Source: an uncultured Mycolicibacterium sp. (GTDB lineage Bacteria; Actinomycetota; Actinomycetes; Mycobacteriales; Mycobacteriaceae). From it: a stretch of 55,021 bases of DNA. A model generated the notes under the pieces. It made no database searches. It saw only the letters and a program-made list of their open reading frames with translations, and was not told the DNA's origin. Shown here piece by piece: positions 17,308 through 24,906 of this stretch; positions within the stretch are counted from its first letter, which is position 1; each line of letters starts with the position of its first letter. The DNA is taken from positions 1 to 55,021 of the forward strand of contig NZ_CALDGS010000011.1 in NCBI RefSeq assembly GCF_937941905.1, in the 5' to 3' direction. The translations under genes and the position numbers were made by a program.

Positions 17308-18144
17308 ATGATGTCGAGCGAATGGTCGACGGTACGGCGGTACCAGGACGTGGAATACGCGCGGACGGCCGACGGGATCGCCAAGATCACCATCTGCCGT
17401 CCGGAGGTGCACAACGCGTTCCGGCCGCAGACTCTGATCGAGATCGGGGATGCGCTCACCCACGCCCGGGAGGATCCGTCCATCGGGGTGATCGTGCTGA
17501 CCGGGCAGGGCGATGCGGCGTTCTGCTCCGGTGGTGACCAGTGGGTGCGCGGCGACACCGGGTATCTCACCGATCCGGGCGATCCCGCCGGCGTCGGCCG
17601 GTTCCACGTTACGGATCTGCAGGTGCAGATCCGCCGGTTGCCCAAGCCGGTGGTCGCGATGGTGGCGGGGTACGCCATCGGCGGCGGCCACGTGCTGCAA
17701 CTGGTGTGCGATCTTACGATCGCCGCCGACAACGCCCGGTTCGGTCAGGTGGGTCCGCGGGTCGGATCCTTCGACGGCGGCTTTGGCGCCGGGCTGCTGG
17801 CCGAGACGGTCGGTGTCCGCAAGGCCAAGGAGATCTGGTTCCTGTGCCGGCAGTACGGTGCGCAGGAGGCACTGGAGATGGGCTTGGTGAACACCGTTGT
17901 GCCGCTGGCGCAGTTGGAGTCGGAGACCCTGGCCTGGTGCCGGCGCATGATGGAACTTTCGCCGATGGCATTGCGATTGATGAAGGCCAGCTTTCACGCC
18001 GCCGAGGACGGGCTGGCCGGCATCCAGCAGCTCGCCCACGACGCGAACCTGTTGTTCTACGCCACCGATGAGGCCCGCGAGGGGCGTGAGGCGTTCAAAG
18101 CCAAGCGACAGCCGGACTTTCGGCGGTTCCCCCGCCGGGCCTGA
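17308..18144 (+). CDS. MenB/BadI-like crotonase: probable alicyclic beta-ketoacyl-CoA ring-opening hydrolase
   Basis: 278-residue crotonase with the MenB/BadI signatures: CSGGDQWVRG (about residues 73-82), YAIGGGHVLQLVCDLTIAAD, GQVGPRVGSFDGGFGAGLLA, EIWFLCRQYGAQEALEMG and a C-terminal AFKAKRQPDFRRFPR. MenB catalyses a Dieckmann-type closure in menaquinone synthesis; BadI runs the reverse-type reaction and opens 2-ketocyclohexanecarboxyl-CoA to pimelyl-CoA. No other men genes are near and a BadH-like gene lies just upstream, so ring opening is favoured. A second, more BadI-like paralogue is at 26002. Two ATGs (17308 and 17311) are possible. Confidence 0.8.
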   Translation: MMSSEWSTVRRYQDVEYARTADGIAKITICRPEVHNAFRPQTLIEIGDALTHAREDPSIGVIVLTGQGDAAFCSGGDQWVRGDTGYLTDPGDPAGVGRFHVTDLQVQIRRLPKPVVAMVAGYAIGGGHVLQLVCDLTIAADNARFGQVGPRVGSFDGGFGAGLLAETVGVRKAKEIWFLCRQYGAQEALEMGLVNTVVPLAQLESETLAWCRRMMELSPMALRLMKASFHAAEDGLAGIQQLAHDANLLFYATDEAREGREAFKAKRQPDFRRFPRRA

Positions 18145-18192
18145 CCGGTGCTGCGGCCGCCGGCCCCGCGCCCCGGTGCGCGGCGCCGGCGC

Positions 18193-18966
18193 TCAGTCCT
18201 TCGCCAGGTCGATCTCGGTCCGTTCCTCTACCTGCACAACCGCTTCGGCGTAGCTGTGGACGTGCTTGCTCATGCGCCGCATGGCGGCTGCGGCGTCCTT
18301 GGCGCGGATCGCCGCGGTGATCGACTTGTGTGCGATATACGTGGTTTTGCGCACCTCGTCGTCGACGAAGGCGGTGTTGTCGGTGGAGGCGTAGATCGCC
18401 TTCGACAGTGCGGTCATGAAGCCGGTGAGCAGTTCGTTGTGGCCGGCTCGGGCGACCGCGAGGTGCCAGTCGACGTTCGCCCGCAGGAAATCGTCCAGTG
18501 TGGAGTCAGGGTCGCCGATGACCGAGTTGGCCGCCTCCAGCGCCTCGAGGTCCTCGTCGGTGCGGTATTTCGCGGCCAGCCTCGCGCAGGCCGGTTCGAT
18601 GGTCTCGCGGGTCTCCAGCAGGTCCGTCAGTCGCAGCTGCTGGCCCCGAATGAGCAGGCTAACCGACGACGCGACCGCGTCTCCGTCGGGCTGCTGGACG
18701 AAGGCGCCGCCGGCGCGGCCGGTCTTGATCGAGACAAGCCCCTGAACCTCGAGGATGCGCAGCGCCTCCCGGACCGTGGTGCGGCCCATCCGGGTCTGGT
18801 TGACCAGCTCCCGCTCCGGCGGCAAGGCGGTCCCGGGCGGGAACTCGCCGCGCAGAATCCGTTCGCGCAGATCGTTGGCGAGCACGTCGGACGCTTTAGG
18901 TACCTGCATCGGTTGCAACTGCACCGGATGTCGCGCAACCGCGGTCGGGGGCTCTATCTCGGACAT
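18193..18966 (-). CDS. GntR-family regulator, FadR/FCD subfamily
   Basis: 257 residues: winged-helix N-terminal domain (about 25-95: LANDLRERILRGEFPPGTAL, then GRTTVREALRILEVQGLV) and an all-helical FCD ligand-binding domain (about 110-240: FLRANVDWHLAVARAGHNEL with the Asp-His metal-site pattern, later His at HKSITAAI). Such proteins repress catabolic genes until an acyl-CoA or organic acid binds. TGGTCATACCT lies 22 bases upstream of its start and related sites precede several operons here, so it is the prime candidate for the shared regulator, with autoregulation. Transcribed divergently from the enoyl-CoA hydratase at 19180. Confidence 0.9.
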   Translation of the reverse strand: MSEIEPPTAVARHPVQLQPMQVPKASDVLANDLRERILRGEFPPGTALPPERELVNQTRMGRTTVREALRILEVQGLVSIKTGRAGGAFVQQPDGDAVASSVSLLIRGQQLRLTDLLETRETIEPACARLAAKYRTDEDLEALEAANSVIGDPDSTLDDFLRANVDWHLAVARAGHNELLTGFMTALSKAIYASTDNTAFVDDEVRKTTYIAHKSITAAIRAKDAAAAMRRMSKHVHSYAEAVVQVEERTEIDLAKD

Positions 18967-18987
18967 GGCACCTACTTCTTCCCCTAA

Positions 18988-18998
18988 TGGTCATACCT
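18988..18998. promoter_or_regulatory. Putative GntR/FadR-type operator, site 2
   Basis: TGGTCATACCT, an imperfect copy of the TGGTCTGACCA palindrome, 22 bases before the GntR start codon. It fits TNGTNNNACNA except at the last position. Placement suggests autorepression. Confidence 0.55.
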
Positions 18999-19085
18999 AA
19001 ACTATCAGCACTCCCGACAACTGTCTGTCCCCTAACGAGGCAAATCACACCGGGGCTACCGCGGAGTTGGAGCGCACAGTATCTT

Positions 19086-19096
19086 TGGTCTGAGCA
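19086..19096. promoter_or_regulatory. Putative GntR/FadR-type operator, site 3
   Basis: TGGTCTGAGCA: ten of eleven bases match TGGTCTGACCA. It lies 84 bases upstream of the enoyl-CoA hydratase start, in the same divergent region as site 2, just before an AT-rich stretch (AAAATAATTGTTAG) that could be promoter. Confidence 0.5.
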
Positions 19097-19179
19097 AAAT
19101 AATTGTTAGTGGCGGGACTGCCGGCCGGAGGGGCGCGGCTGAACGCGAAACACCGGTGGACGGAAGGAGTGACGGCGGG

Positions 19180-19971
19180 ATGGGAGCCGAGGCGGGAACG
19201 ACCGGGGACGTGGTGGCCTGGACGATGGTTCGCGACCGCATCATGCTGGTGACGATGCAGCGTCCTCCGGCGAACGCGCTCGGCGAGGTGCTGCTCGACG
19301 GTCTGCAGCAGGCCATGGACGCCGCGGAGCGACGCGGTGATGTGAAGGTGATGGTGTTGTCCTCGGCGCTCGACGGGTTCTTCGCCGCCGGTGCGGACAT
19401 CAAGCACCTCGCCCGGATCGATGGCGAGACGTTCACCGCATACGGCGACAACATGCGGGCCGTCAACGACCGGATGGCGGCGGCGCCGTGGATCTCCATC
19501 GCCGCGGTGAACGGAATGGCCCTCGGCGGTGGGCTCGAACTCGCGATGGCCTGCACGCTGCGGGTGGCCGGGCCGAAGGCGCGGTTCGGGCTGCCCGAGG
19601 TGAAGATCGGGCTCATTCCCGGTGCCGGTGGGACCCAGCGCCTGCCACGGCTCGTCGGCCGCGGTCGTGCGCTGGACATCATGCTGACCGGACGGCAGGT
19701 CCCCGCCGGCGAGGCACACGCCATCGGATTGGTCGACCGGCTGACCGACGGCGATGCGGTCGATGCCGCCCTATCGCTGGCCGACGAACTGGCGACGGCG
19801 TCCCTGCCCGCGCAACTGGCCGTGGTCCGCACCGTCGACAAGGCCGCCGACGTGGCGCTGGCGGACGGGATGCGCTACGAGGTCGAGGAGGAGCAGGCGC
19901 TCTTCGAGCACGGCGAGGCCGCCGAGGGGATCGCGGCGTTCATCGAGAAGCGTACCCCTGCCTTCCGCTGA
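19180..19971 (+). CDS. Enoyl-CoA hydratase (crotonase, both catalytic Glu present)
   Basis: 263-residue crotonase. Oxyanion-hole motifs FFAAGADIKHL and NGMALGGGLELAMAC are intact; the two hydratase acids are Glu120 (GGGLE) and Glu140 (LPEVKIGLIPGAGGTQRLP), so true 2-enoyl-CoA hydratase activity is expected, in contrast to the two paralogues that follow. ATG 19180 has GGAAGGAG ten bases upstream; an in-frame GTG at 19156 would lie before that site. First gene of a plus-strand operon running to 23728. Confidence 0.88.
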   Translation: MGAEAGTTGDVVAWTMVRDRIMLVTMQRPPANALGEVLLDGLQQAMDAAERRGDVKVMVLSSALDGFFAAGADIKHLARIDGETFTAYGDNMRAVNDRMAAAPWISIAAVNGMALGGGLELAMACTLRVAGPKARFGLPEVKIGLIPGAGGTQRLPRLVGRGRALDIMLTGRQVPAGEAHAIGLVDRLTDGDAVDAALSLADELATASLPAQLAVVRTVDKAADVALADGMRYEVEEEQALFEHGEAAEGIAAFIEKRTPAFR

Positions 19972-19993
19972 CCGGCAGCAGACAGGGGCACCG

Positions 19994-20803
19994 ATGACGA
20001 TGCGACAACCCGACGGCATGCAGACCTTGACAGTGCAGGAGACGAAGCCGGGCATCGTGTGCGTCACGTTGAACCGGCCGGACCGGTTCAACGCGATGAC
20101 CGACACGATGTTCGTCGAACTGGAACGGCTGGCCTGGGCGCTCGACGCCGACTCCGGCGTGCGGGTGGTGATCCTCACCGGTGCGGGAAAGGCCTTCTGT
20201 GCCGGCTACGACCTCGCCGACGCCGACGAGTTGCCCGGCCTCGGGGCCCTGGGCATGCTCGACAAGCAGGAGCGGGCGGCCCGGGCGCTGCTGGCCGTCC
20301 ACCGGTTGCGCGTGCCGGTGATCGCAGCGGTCAACGGCCCGGCGGCGGGAGGTGGGCTGGCGCTGGCGCTGGCCGCCGACATCCGGCTGGCCGGCCCGGC
20401 GGCGACGTTCAACGCGGCCTTCGTCCGGATCGGGCTCTCGGCCGGCGATCTGGGCACCTCCTGGCTGCTCACCCGGCTGATCGGCCCGGCCCGGGCGGCC
20501 GAGATCTGTTTCACCGGGCGGATGGTCGACGCGCCGGAGGCCGCCGAGATCGGACTGGTAAACGCCGTTGCCGAGGACGTCGTCGGCGGTGCCGTCGCGC
20601 TGGCGGACGACATCGCCGGCCGCTCGCCCGGGGCGGTGCGGCTGTCCAAACGCGCCCTGCAGGCCAACCTCGAGATCGGTTCCTACGCGGCGGCGCTGGA
20701 GCTGGAGAACCGCGGCCAGGCGCTGCTGACCCGGACCCGGGACATGGCCGAAGCTCTCGAGGCGTTCCGACAGAAGCGAACCGCGGTATTCCGCAACGAA
20801 TGA
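19994..20803 (+). CDS. Enoyl-CoA hydratase/isomerase family protein lacking the hydratase Glu pair
   Basis: 269-residue crotonase with intact oxyanion hole (FCAGYDLADAD; NGPAAGGGLALALAAD). The first hydratase Glu is replaced by Ala (GGGLALALA, around residues 123-125), and the second is absent from NAAFVRIGLSAGDLGTSWLL; only Asp152 remains. Dienoyl-CoA isomerase (ECH1) uses an Asp in the comparable AADVGT motif, so isomerase activity is more likely than hydration. Closely related to the next gene (shared ALELENRGQALLTRT), indicating tandem duplication. Dienoyl intermediates would fit the DECR-like SDR at 24907. Confidence 0.8.
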   Translation: MTMRQPDGMQTLTVQETKPGIVCVTLNRPDRFNAMTDTMFVELERLAWALDADSGVRVVILTGAGKAFCAGYDLADADELPGLGALGMLDKQERAARALLAVHRLRVPVIAAVNGPAAGGGLALALAADIRLAGPAATFNAAFVRIGLSAGDLGTSWLLTRLIGPARAAEICFTGRMVDAPEAAEIGLVNAVAEDVVGGAVALADDIAGRSPGAVRLSKRALQANLEIGSYAAALELENRGQALLTRTRDMAEALEAFRQKRTAVFRNE

Positions 20804-20838
20804 CAGCCACCCCGACCACGACACGAGAAGGCCTGTAG

Positions 20839-21651
20839 ATGACCATCGAGCTGCCGGAACTGAAGACCCTTACCTTCCAGGAGTGCGAACCGGGGATCGG
20901 GATCCTGCGCCTGAACCGTCCGGACCGGATGAACTCGCAGACGGTGACGATGTTCCGCGAGTACCTCGCGGTCGGCCGCGTGCTGCGCGACAGCCGGTTG
21001 CGGGCGCTCATCATCACCGGCGCAGGTGACCGCGCGTTCTGTGCGGGGTTCGATCTCGACGAGGTGCACCAGATCACCGAGATGCCGGTGCCGGAGTTCC
21101 TGAGCTTCGTCGAGACCGCCACCGGCGGGATCAAGGCGCTGCGGGAACTGCCGTTCCCGGTGATCGCGGCGATCCACGGCCCGGCCACCGGGGGCGGGCT
21201 GGCCCTGGCGCTGGCCGCCGACGTCCGGCTTGCCGCACCGACGTTGAAGATGAGTGTCGCGTTCGTGCAGGTCGGTCTGTCGGTTGGGGAGCTCGGTACC
21301 TCCTACCAGCTCACCCGGTTGGTCGGCCCGGCTCTGGCCGCCGAGCTGTCCTACACCGGGCGCGTCGTCGAGGCCGAGGAGGCGGCCCGCGTCGGCCTGG
21401 TCAACCGGATCGTGGCCGCCGATCGACTCCTCGACGAGGCGATCGAGCTGGCACGCCGGATAGCCGGGAACTCCCCGGGCGGGATCCGGATGTCCAAACG
21501 CGCCATCCAGCGCAACATGGAGATCGGTTCCTACGAGGCCGCACTGGAGTTGGAGAACCGCGGCCAGGCACTGCTCACCCGCACCGAGGACATGCCGGAG
21601 GCGCTCGCGGCATTCAAACAGAAGCGCCGGCCGGAGTTCCGGGGGCGGTGA
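20839..21651 (+). CDS. Enoyl-CoA hydratase/isomerase family protein, tandem paralogue
   Basis: 270 residues, paralogue of the preceding gene. It too has Ala where the first hydratase Glu should be (ATGGGLALALAAD) and Val-Gly at the second position (QVGLSVGELGTSYQLTRLVG); a Glu at about residue 151 replaces the Asp of its paralogue. So it keeps CoA binding but probably not classical hydration. Candidate activities are double-bond isomerisation or another crotonase reaction on a cyclic or branched substrate. Preceded by GAGAAGG; its stop overlaps the start of the kinase-like gene. Confidence 0.8.
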   Translation: MTIELPELKTLTFQECEPGIGILRLNRPDRMNSQTVTMFREYLAVGRVLRDSRLRALIITGAGDRAFCAGFDLDEVHQITEMPVPEFLSFVETATGGIKALRELPFPVIAAIHGPATGGGLALALAADVRLAAPTLKMSVAFVQVGLSVGELGTSYQLTRLVGPALAAELSYTGRVVEAEEAARVGLVNRIVAADRLLDEAIELARRIAGNSPGGIRMSKRAIQRNMEIGSYEAALELENRGQALLTRTEDMPEALAAFKQKRRPEFRGR

Positions 21652-22691
21652 CGCACATGGGCTGGGAGTGGGGCGGCCCCGCCCATGCGGCGTTGCAACG
21701 GTTCCTCAACGATCGGGGCATCCTGCACGGACCGATCACCACCAGGCCGATCGGTGACGGCCACTCCAACCTCACCTTCCTGGTGACGGATGGAACCGAC
21801 CGTGTCGTCGTCCGGCGCCCGCCACCGCCCCCGCTCCCGCCCGGGGCCAATGACATGCTGCGCGAGGTCAGGTTGCTCACCGCGTTGTCCCCCACGGCGG
21901 TTCCGGTACCGCAGGTGCTCGCCGTCGCGCAGGCCGGTGAGGTCATCGACGTTCCCTGCTACGTCATGACATTCGTCGCCGGGCCGGTGGTCACCACCGG
22001 CACGCCCGCGCCGCTGGACACGCCCGAACAGCGCCGCTCGATCGCCACCGCCTTGGTCGACACCCTGGCAGATCTGCACCAGGTGGACTGGCGGGCGGTC
22101 GGCTTGACCGACCTGGGCCGGCCGGACGGCTTCAATGCCCGCCACCTGAGCCGGATGCGACGGCTGCTCGGCCCGGACGACACACCATTGCCGGACGGTT
22201 TCGCCGAGGTCCACGCCTGGCTGCGCGACAACGTTCCGGCCGAGTCCGGCGCCGCCCTGATCCACGGCGACTTCCGCATCGGCAACGTCGTGCTCGCCCC
22301 CGATCCGCCGGGGCGGGTGGCCGCGGTGCTGGACTGGGAGCTGGCCACCGTCGGTGACCCCCTGCAGGACCTCGGGTACTTCCTGGCGACCTACCCGCAG
22401 CCGGGAGCGCGCCTCAATCCGGTGGCCAGACTCGGCGCCGCACTGCTGGAACCGGGATATCCGGCCCGGTCGGAGCTCGCGGCGCGCTACGCCGACCGCA
22501 CCGGTGCGGACCTGCGCGGGCTGGCCTGGTATACCACCTTCGCGCTGTGGAAGCTTGCGGTGCTCTACGAGTACAGTCGGCGGCGCGCGGAGGCGGGGAT
22601 CGGGGATCCCTACTATGCCGATTCCGCACTCGTCGCGGACTTCCTCGCGGATGCGTGGCGCACTTGCGGCCTGGAGTCCGCCAGGACATAG
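21648..22691 (+). CDS. Aminoglycoside-phosphotransferase-fold kinase (ACAD10/11 kinase-domain-like)
   Basis: 347-residue protein of the APH/choline-kinase fold: nucleotide region GDGHSNLTFLVTDG, catalytic loop ALIHGDFRIGNVVL (about residues 202-215) and metal motif VLDWELATVGDPLQDLGYF. It belongs to the standalone bacterial relatives of the kinase domain fused to acyl-CoA dehydrogenase in ACAD10/ACAD11, reported to phosphorylate 4-hydroxyacyl-CoAs so that the dehydrogenase domain can remove the group. With several FadE and crotonase genes around it, a kinase for hydroxyacyl-CoA is a plausible role, not antibiotic resistance. GTG 21648 overlaps the previous stop; ATG 21657 is an alternative. 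Confidence 0.75.
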   Translation: MTHMGWEWGGPAHAALQRFLNDRGILHGPITTRPIGDGHSNLTFLVTDGTDRVVVRRPPPPPLPPGANDMLREVRLLTALSPTAVPVPQVLAVAQAGEVIDVPCYVMTFVAGPVVTTGTPAPLDTPEQRRSIATALVDTLADLHQVDWRAVGLTDLGRPDGFNARHLSRMRRLLGPDDTPLPDGFAEVHAWLRDNVPAESGAALIHGDFRIGNVVLAPDPPGRVAAVLDWELATVGDPLQDLGYFLATYPQPGARLNPVARLGAALLEPGYPARSELAARYADRTGADLRGLAWYTTFALWKLAVLYEYSRRRAEAGIGDPYYADSALVADFLADAWRTCGLESART

Positions 22692-22705
22692 ATTCGGAGC
22701 GTCAC

Positions 22706-23728
22706 ATGGCCGACAACACATTCCGCGATCCGCTGGTGGGCATCGACACCGCCGGTCTGCCGGAGCGGTTCTTCGACCGCTTCATGTTCAACATGCACCC
22801 CACCGACACCACCGCGCCGGCTGTCATCACCGGCTTCGGGGTGTACCCGGCACGGGGCGGCGCCGACGGGTACGTCATCGCCACCGTCGGGCGCGAACAG
22901 CGCAACCTCCGGTTCACCGCCACCGCTGAACGGGTTCGGACCGACGGTGCGGGGCCGTTGCGGTTCGACGTGCTCGAACCCCACCGACAGTGGCGACTTC
23001 GAATGGCGCCCAACGATATCAGCGTCGAATTCGACGTCACCTGGTGCGCCCGGACCGCTCCGTGGATCGACGGCGTCACCGTCGCCAACCGGGCTGGCGA
23101 CGCCACGGCTTTCGAGCACTTGTTCCAGTCCGGGCGCTACACCGGATGGTTGCGCATCGACGGGATCGAGCACCGGGTGGACGGGTGGTACGGACAGCGC
23201 GACCGGTCCCGCGGGGTACGCAACATGGCCGGTGGGCAGGGGCTGCACCTGTGGTTGCAGGCGCAGTTCCCGGCGTTCTGCGTGGGACTGCTGCTGGTGG
23301 AGTCGCGGTCACACGAACGCCTGCTGATCACCGGAGCGGTCATGCACGAGAACGGCAACCTCGATGCGGTGCGGGAGGTTCGCCACGACCTCACCTTCGA
23401 CACCGGACTGGACCTCTCGGCGGCCGAACTCGAGATCGAGACCGTCTCCGGGGAGATGCTGCGCTTGCACGCCGACGGCAGCGCCGGCGGCGGGTACATG
23501 GCGGGTGGCGGTTACGGGCGAAGCCATCGGGTGCCGGTGCACTCCGAGCACGTCGAATCCGATCGCTATCCGCTCGACGGGACCGTGACGCCGCGATCCC
23601 TGGTCACCGCGCTGACCGACCGGGTCTGCGTATTCAGCACACCAGAGCTGACCGGGACCGGCGTCCTGGAGTTCGCGGTGACCCGCAGCCCGGACTACCG
23701 GTACCGGCCCACCATCGCCGACCGCTGA
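22706..23728 (+). CDS. Conserved protein, CrtC/AttH-like lipocalin fold (DUF7064/7065-like)
   Basis: 340 residues, no signal peptide or membrane segment. Repeated beta-rich patterns with RYTGWLRIDGIEHRVDGWYG, QRDRSRGVRN and GLHLWLQAQFPAFCVG resemble the carotenoid 1,2-hydratase (CrtC)/AttH double-lipocalin families, which occur next to acyl-CoA kinase-like and crotonase genes in actinobacteria. Function is not established; hydration or binding of a hydrophobic intermediate is a guess from fold. It closes the 19.2-23.7 kb operon and ends 11 bases from the stop of the convergent epoxide-hydrolase remnant. Confidence 0.6.
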   Translation: MADNTFRDPLVGIDTAGLPERFFDRFMFNMHPTDTTAPAVITGFGVYPARGGADGYVIATVGREQRNLRFTATAERVRTDGAGPLRFDVLEPHRQWRLRMAPNDISVEFDVTWCARTAPWIDGVTVANRAGDATAFEHLFQSGRYTGWLRIDGIEHRVDGWYGQRDRSRGVRNMAGGQGLHLWLQAQFPAFCVGLLLVESRSHERLLITGAVMHENGNLDAVREVRHDLTFDTGLDLSAAELEIETVSGEMLRLHADGSAGGGYMAGGGYGRSHRVPVHSEHVESDRYPLDGTVTPRSLVTALTDRVCVFSTPELTGTGVLEFAVTRSPDYRYRPTIADR

Positions 23729-23738
23729 GGCGCCGCCG

Positions 23739-24330
23739 TCAACGCAGGGCGCGCAGGCCGGCGCGGACCTCGGCCACAAAGACATCGGGGCACTCCAGGG
23801 CGGGGAAGTGCCCGCCGGCGTCGAGCTGCCGGTAGCAGCGCAGCTGCGGATCCGGGTGCGGGAACACCGAGTAGGCCGTCGGGACCGGCAGCGGCGTGAA
23901 GTCCGCGAAGGCGGCCCGGAAGCTCTCCCAGTACAGCCGTGCTGAGGAGGCTGCGGTCGCGGTGAACCAGTACAGGGAGATGTTGTCGAGTAACTTGTCC
24001 CGTGCGATCACCCGCTCCGGATGACCGGCGCAGTCGGTCCAGGCGTAGAACTTCTCCAGGATCCAGGCACACTGCCCGGCCGGTGAGTCGGTCAGGCCGT
24101 ATCCGACCGTCTGTGGCCGGGTGCGCTGCTGTTCGGAATAGCCGCTCTCCCAATCGGCCCCAATCGGCGCGTTGCTGGAACTTCGCTAGCTGCCGCTGTT
24201 CGGCCTCGGTAGGGGTCCCCAGCTGCAACAGCTCCTCCGCGTTGCACAGCCCGAGGTTGAGGTGGACGCCGGCACCCGAATCGGGGTGACGGATCCCCAG
24301 GCGGGTGGCGACCATCGAGCCGGCCGTGGC
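23739..24330 (-). pseudogene. Epoxide hydrolase remnant: N-terminal half lost, frameshifted
   Basis: Two reading frames together spell the C-terminal half of an alpha/beta-hydrolase-fold epoxide hydrolase: first TRLGIRHPDSGAGVHLNLG (about 24310-24250), then, after a frame change at about 24158, ESGYSEQQRTRPQTVGYGL, WTDCAGHPERVIARDKLLDN, TATAASSARLYWESF and the catalytic His in AGGHFPALE. The shift is explained by a tandem duplication of CCCAATCGGC (24149-24158 and 24159-24168): removing one copy restores ADWESGYSE. The N-terminal ~180 residues, including the nucleophilic Asp, are missing and replaced by the truncated gene on the other strand. Not functional. Confidence 0.8.
24149..24168. repeat. 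Perfect 10-bp tandem duplication (CCCAATCGGC x2) causing frameshift
   Basis: Two adjacent identical copies of CCCAATCGGC. The extra 10 bases shift the epoxide hydrolase frame; with one copy the codons read Ala-Asp-Trp-Glu-Ser-Gly-Tyr as in intact relatives. A typical replication-slippage scar. Confidence 0.85.
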
Positions 24331-24868
24331 CAAGCTGGAGGCCGATTACAACCACTTCTTCGAGAACACGGGCCTGAAGTTCTGCCTGGCCTACTGTGCG
24401 GGTTTGGAAACGATCGGCCCCATGGTGGCGTCGTTCTTCTTCAACCGGGCCCCCGACCTGATGCGCAACTGGCATGAGCCGACGACGTACCTGTGGTTGT
24501 GGCACATGGCCGAGGAGTACGAGCACCGGGTGGTCACCAACTACACGCTCCGCGAGCTGTGCGAGAGTTACTGGTACCGCGTGTACGGCATGTGGTACGC
24601 GGCAATCCACCTGTTCGGCTTCGCCCTCGGCGTGGCAGGGAAACTCATCCAGGAGGACCGGGCCAAGGGCCGGATCAGGGGGAAGTGGGCCAGCCGGTTC
24701 CGGTACGGTAAGGTGCTGTTCCGGGTGTTCGGACACTTCTTCGGGCACTACGTGACCGCACACCGGCCGACCTACGATCCGGCGACGATCCCGGCACCCT
24801 CGCGTGCGACGGAGCTGTTGGCCGAGATCGGTGAGAACAAGACGGTGCGGATTCCGCAGGCGGACTGA
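24305..24868 (+). pseudogene. PF10118-type metal-dependent hydrolase, 5'-truncated
   Basis: 188 residues from a GTG with no ribosome site. The sequence from LEADYNHFFENTGLKFCLAY through LWLWHMAEEYEHRVVTNYTL (Glu-Glu-x-x-His metal pattern) to WYRVYGMWYAAIHLFGFALG matches the C-terminal two thirds of the membrane-associated predicted metal-dependent hydrolase family (about 270-300 residues when intact), which is common in mycobacterial lipid and steroid regions. The N-terminal ~90-100 residues with other metal ligands are gone; upstream DNA is the opposing epoxide-hydrolase remnant. One deletion seems to have removed both divergent 5' ends. Confidence 0.7.
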
Positions 24869-24906
24869 TTGGGCTGATTCGGCACGGGAAAAAGCGGCGC
24901 CGGTGG

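Noticed and set aside
18148..18987. Plus-strand ORF of 279 codons antisense to the GntR gene
   Set aside because: The GntR frame has a clear winged helix and FCD domain; the antisense frame is a GC shadow.
21648..22691. Antibiotic-resistance aminoglycoside phosphotransferase
   Set aside because: The fold is shared, but sequence style and operon context point to the acyl-CoA-linked ACAD10/11 kinase group.
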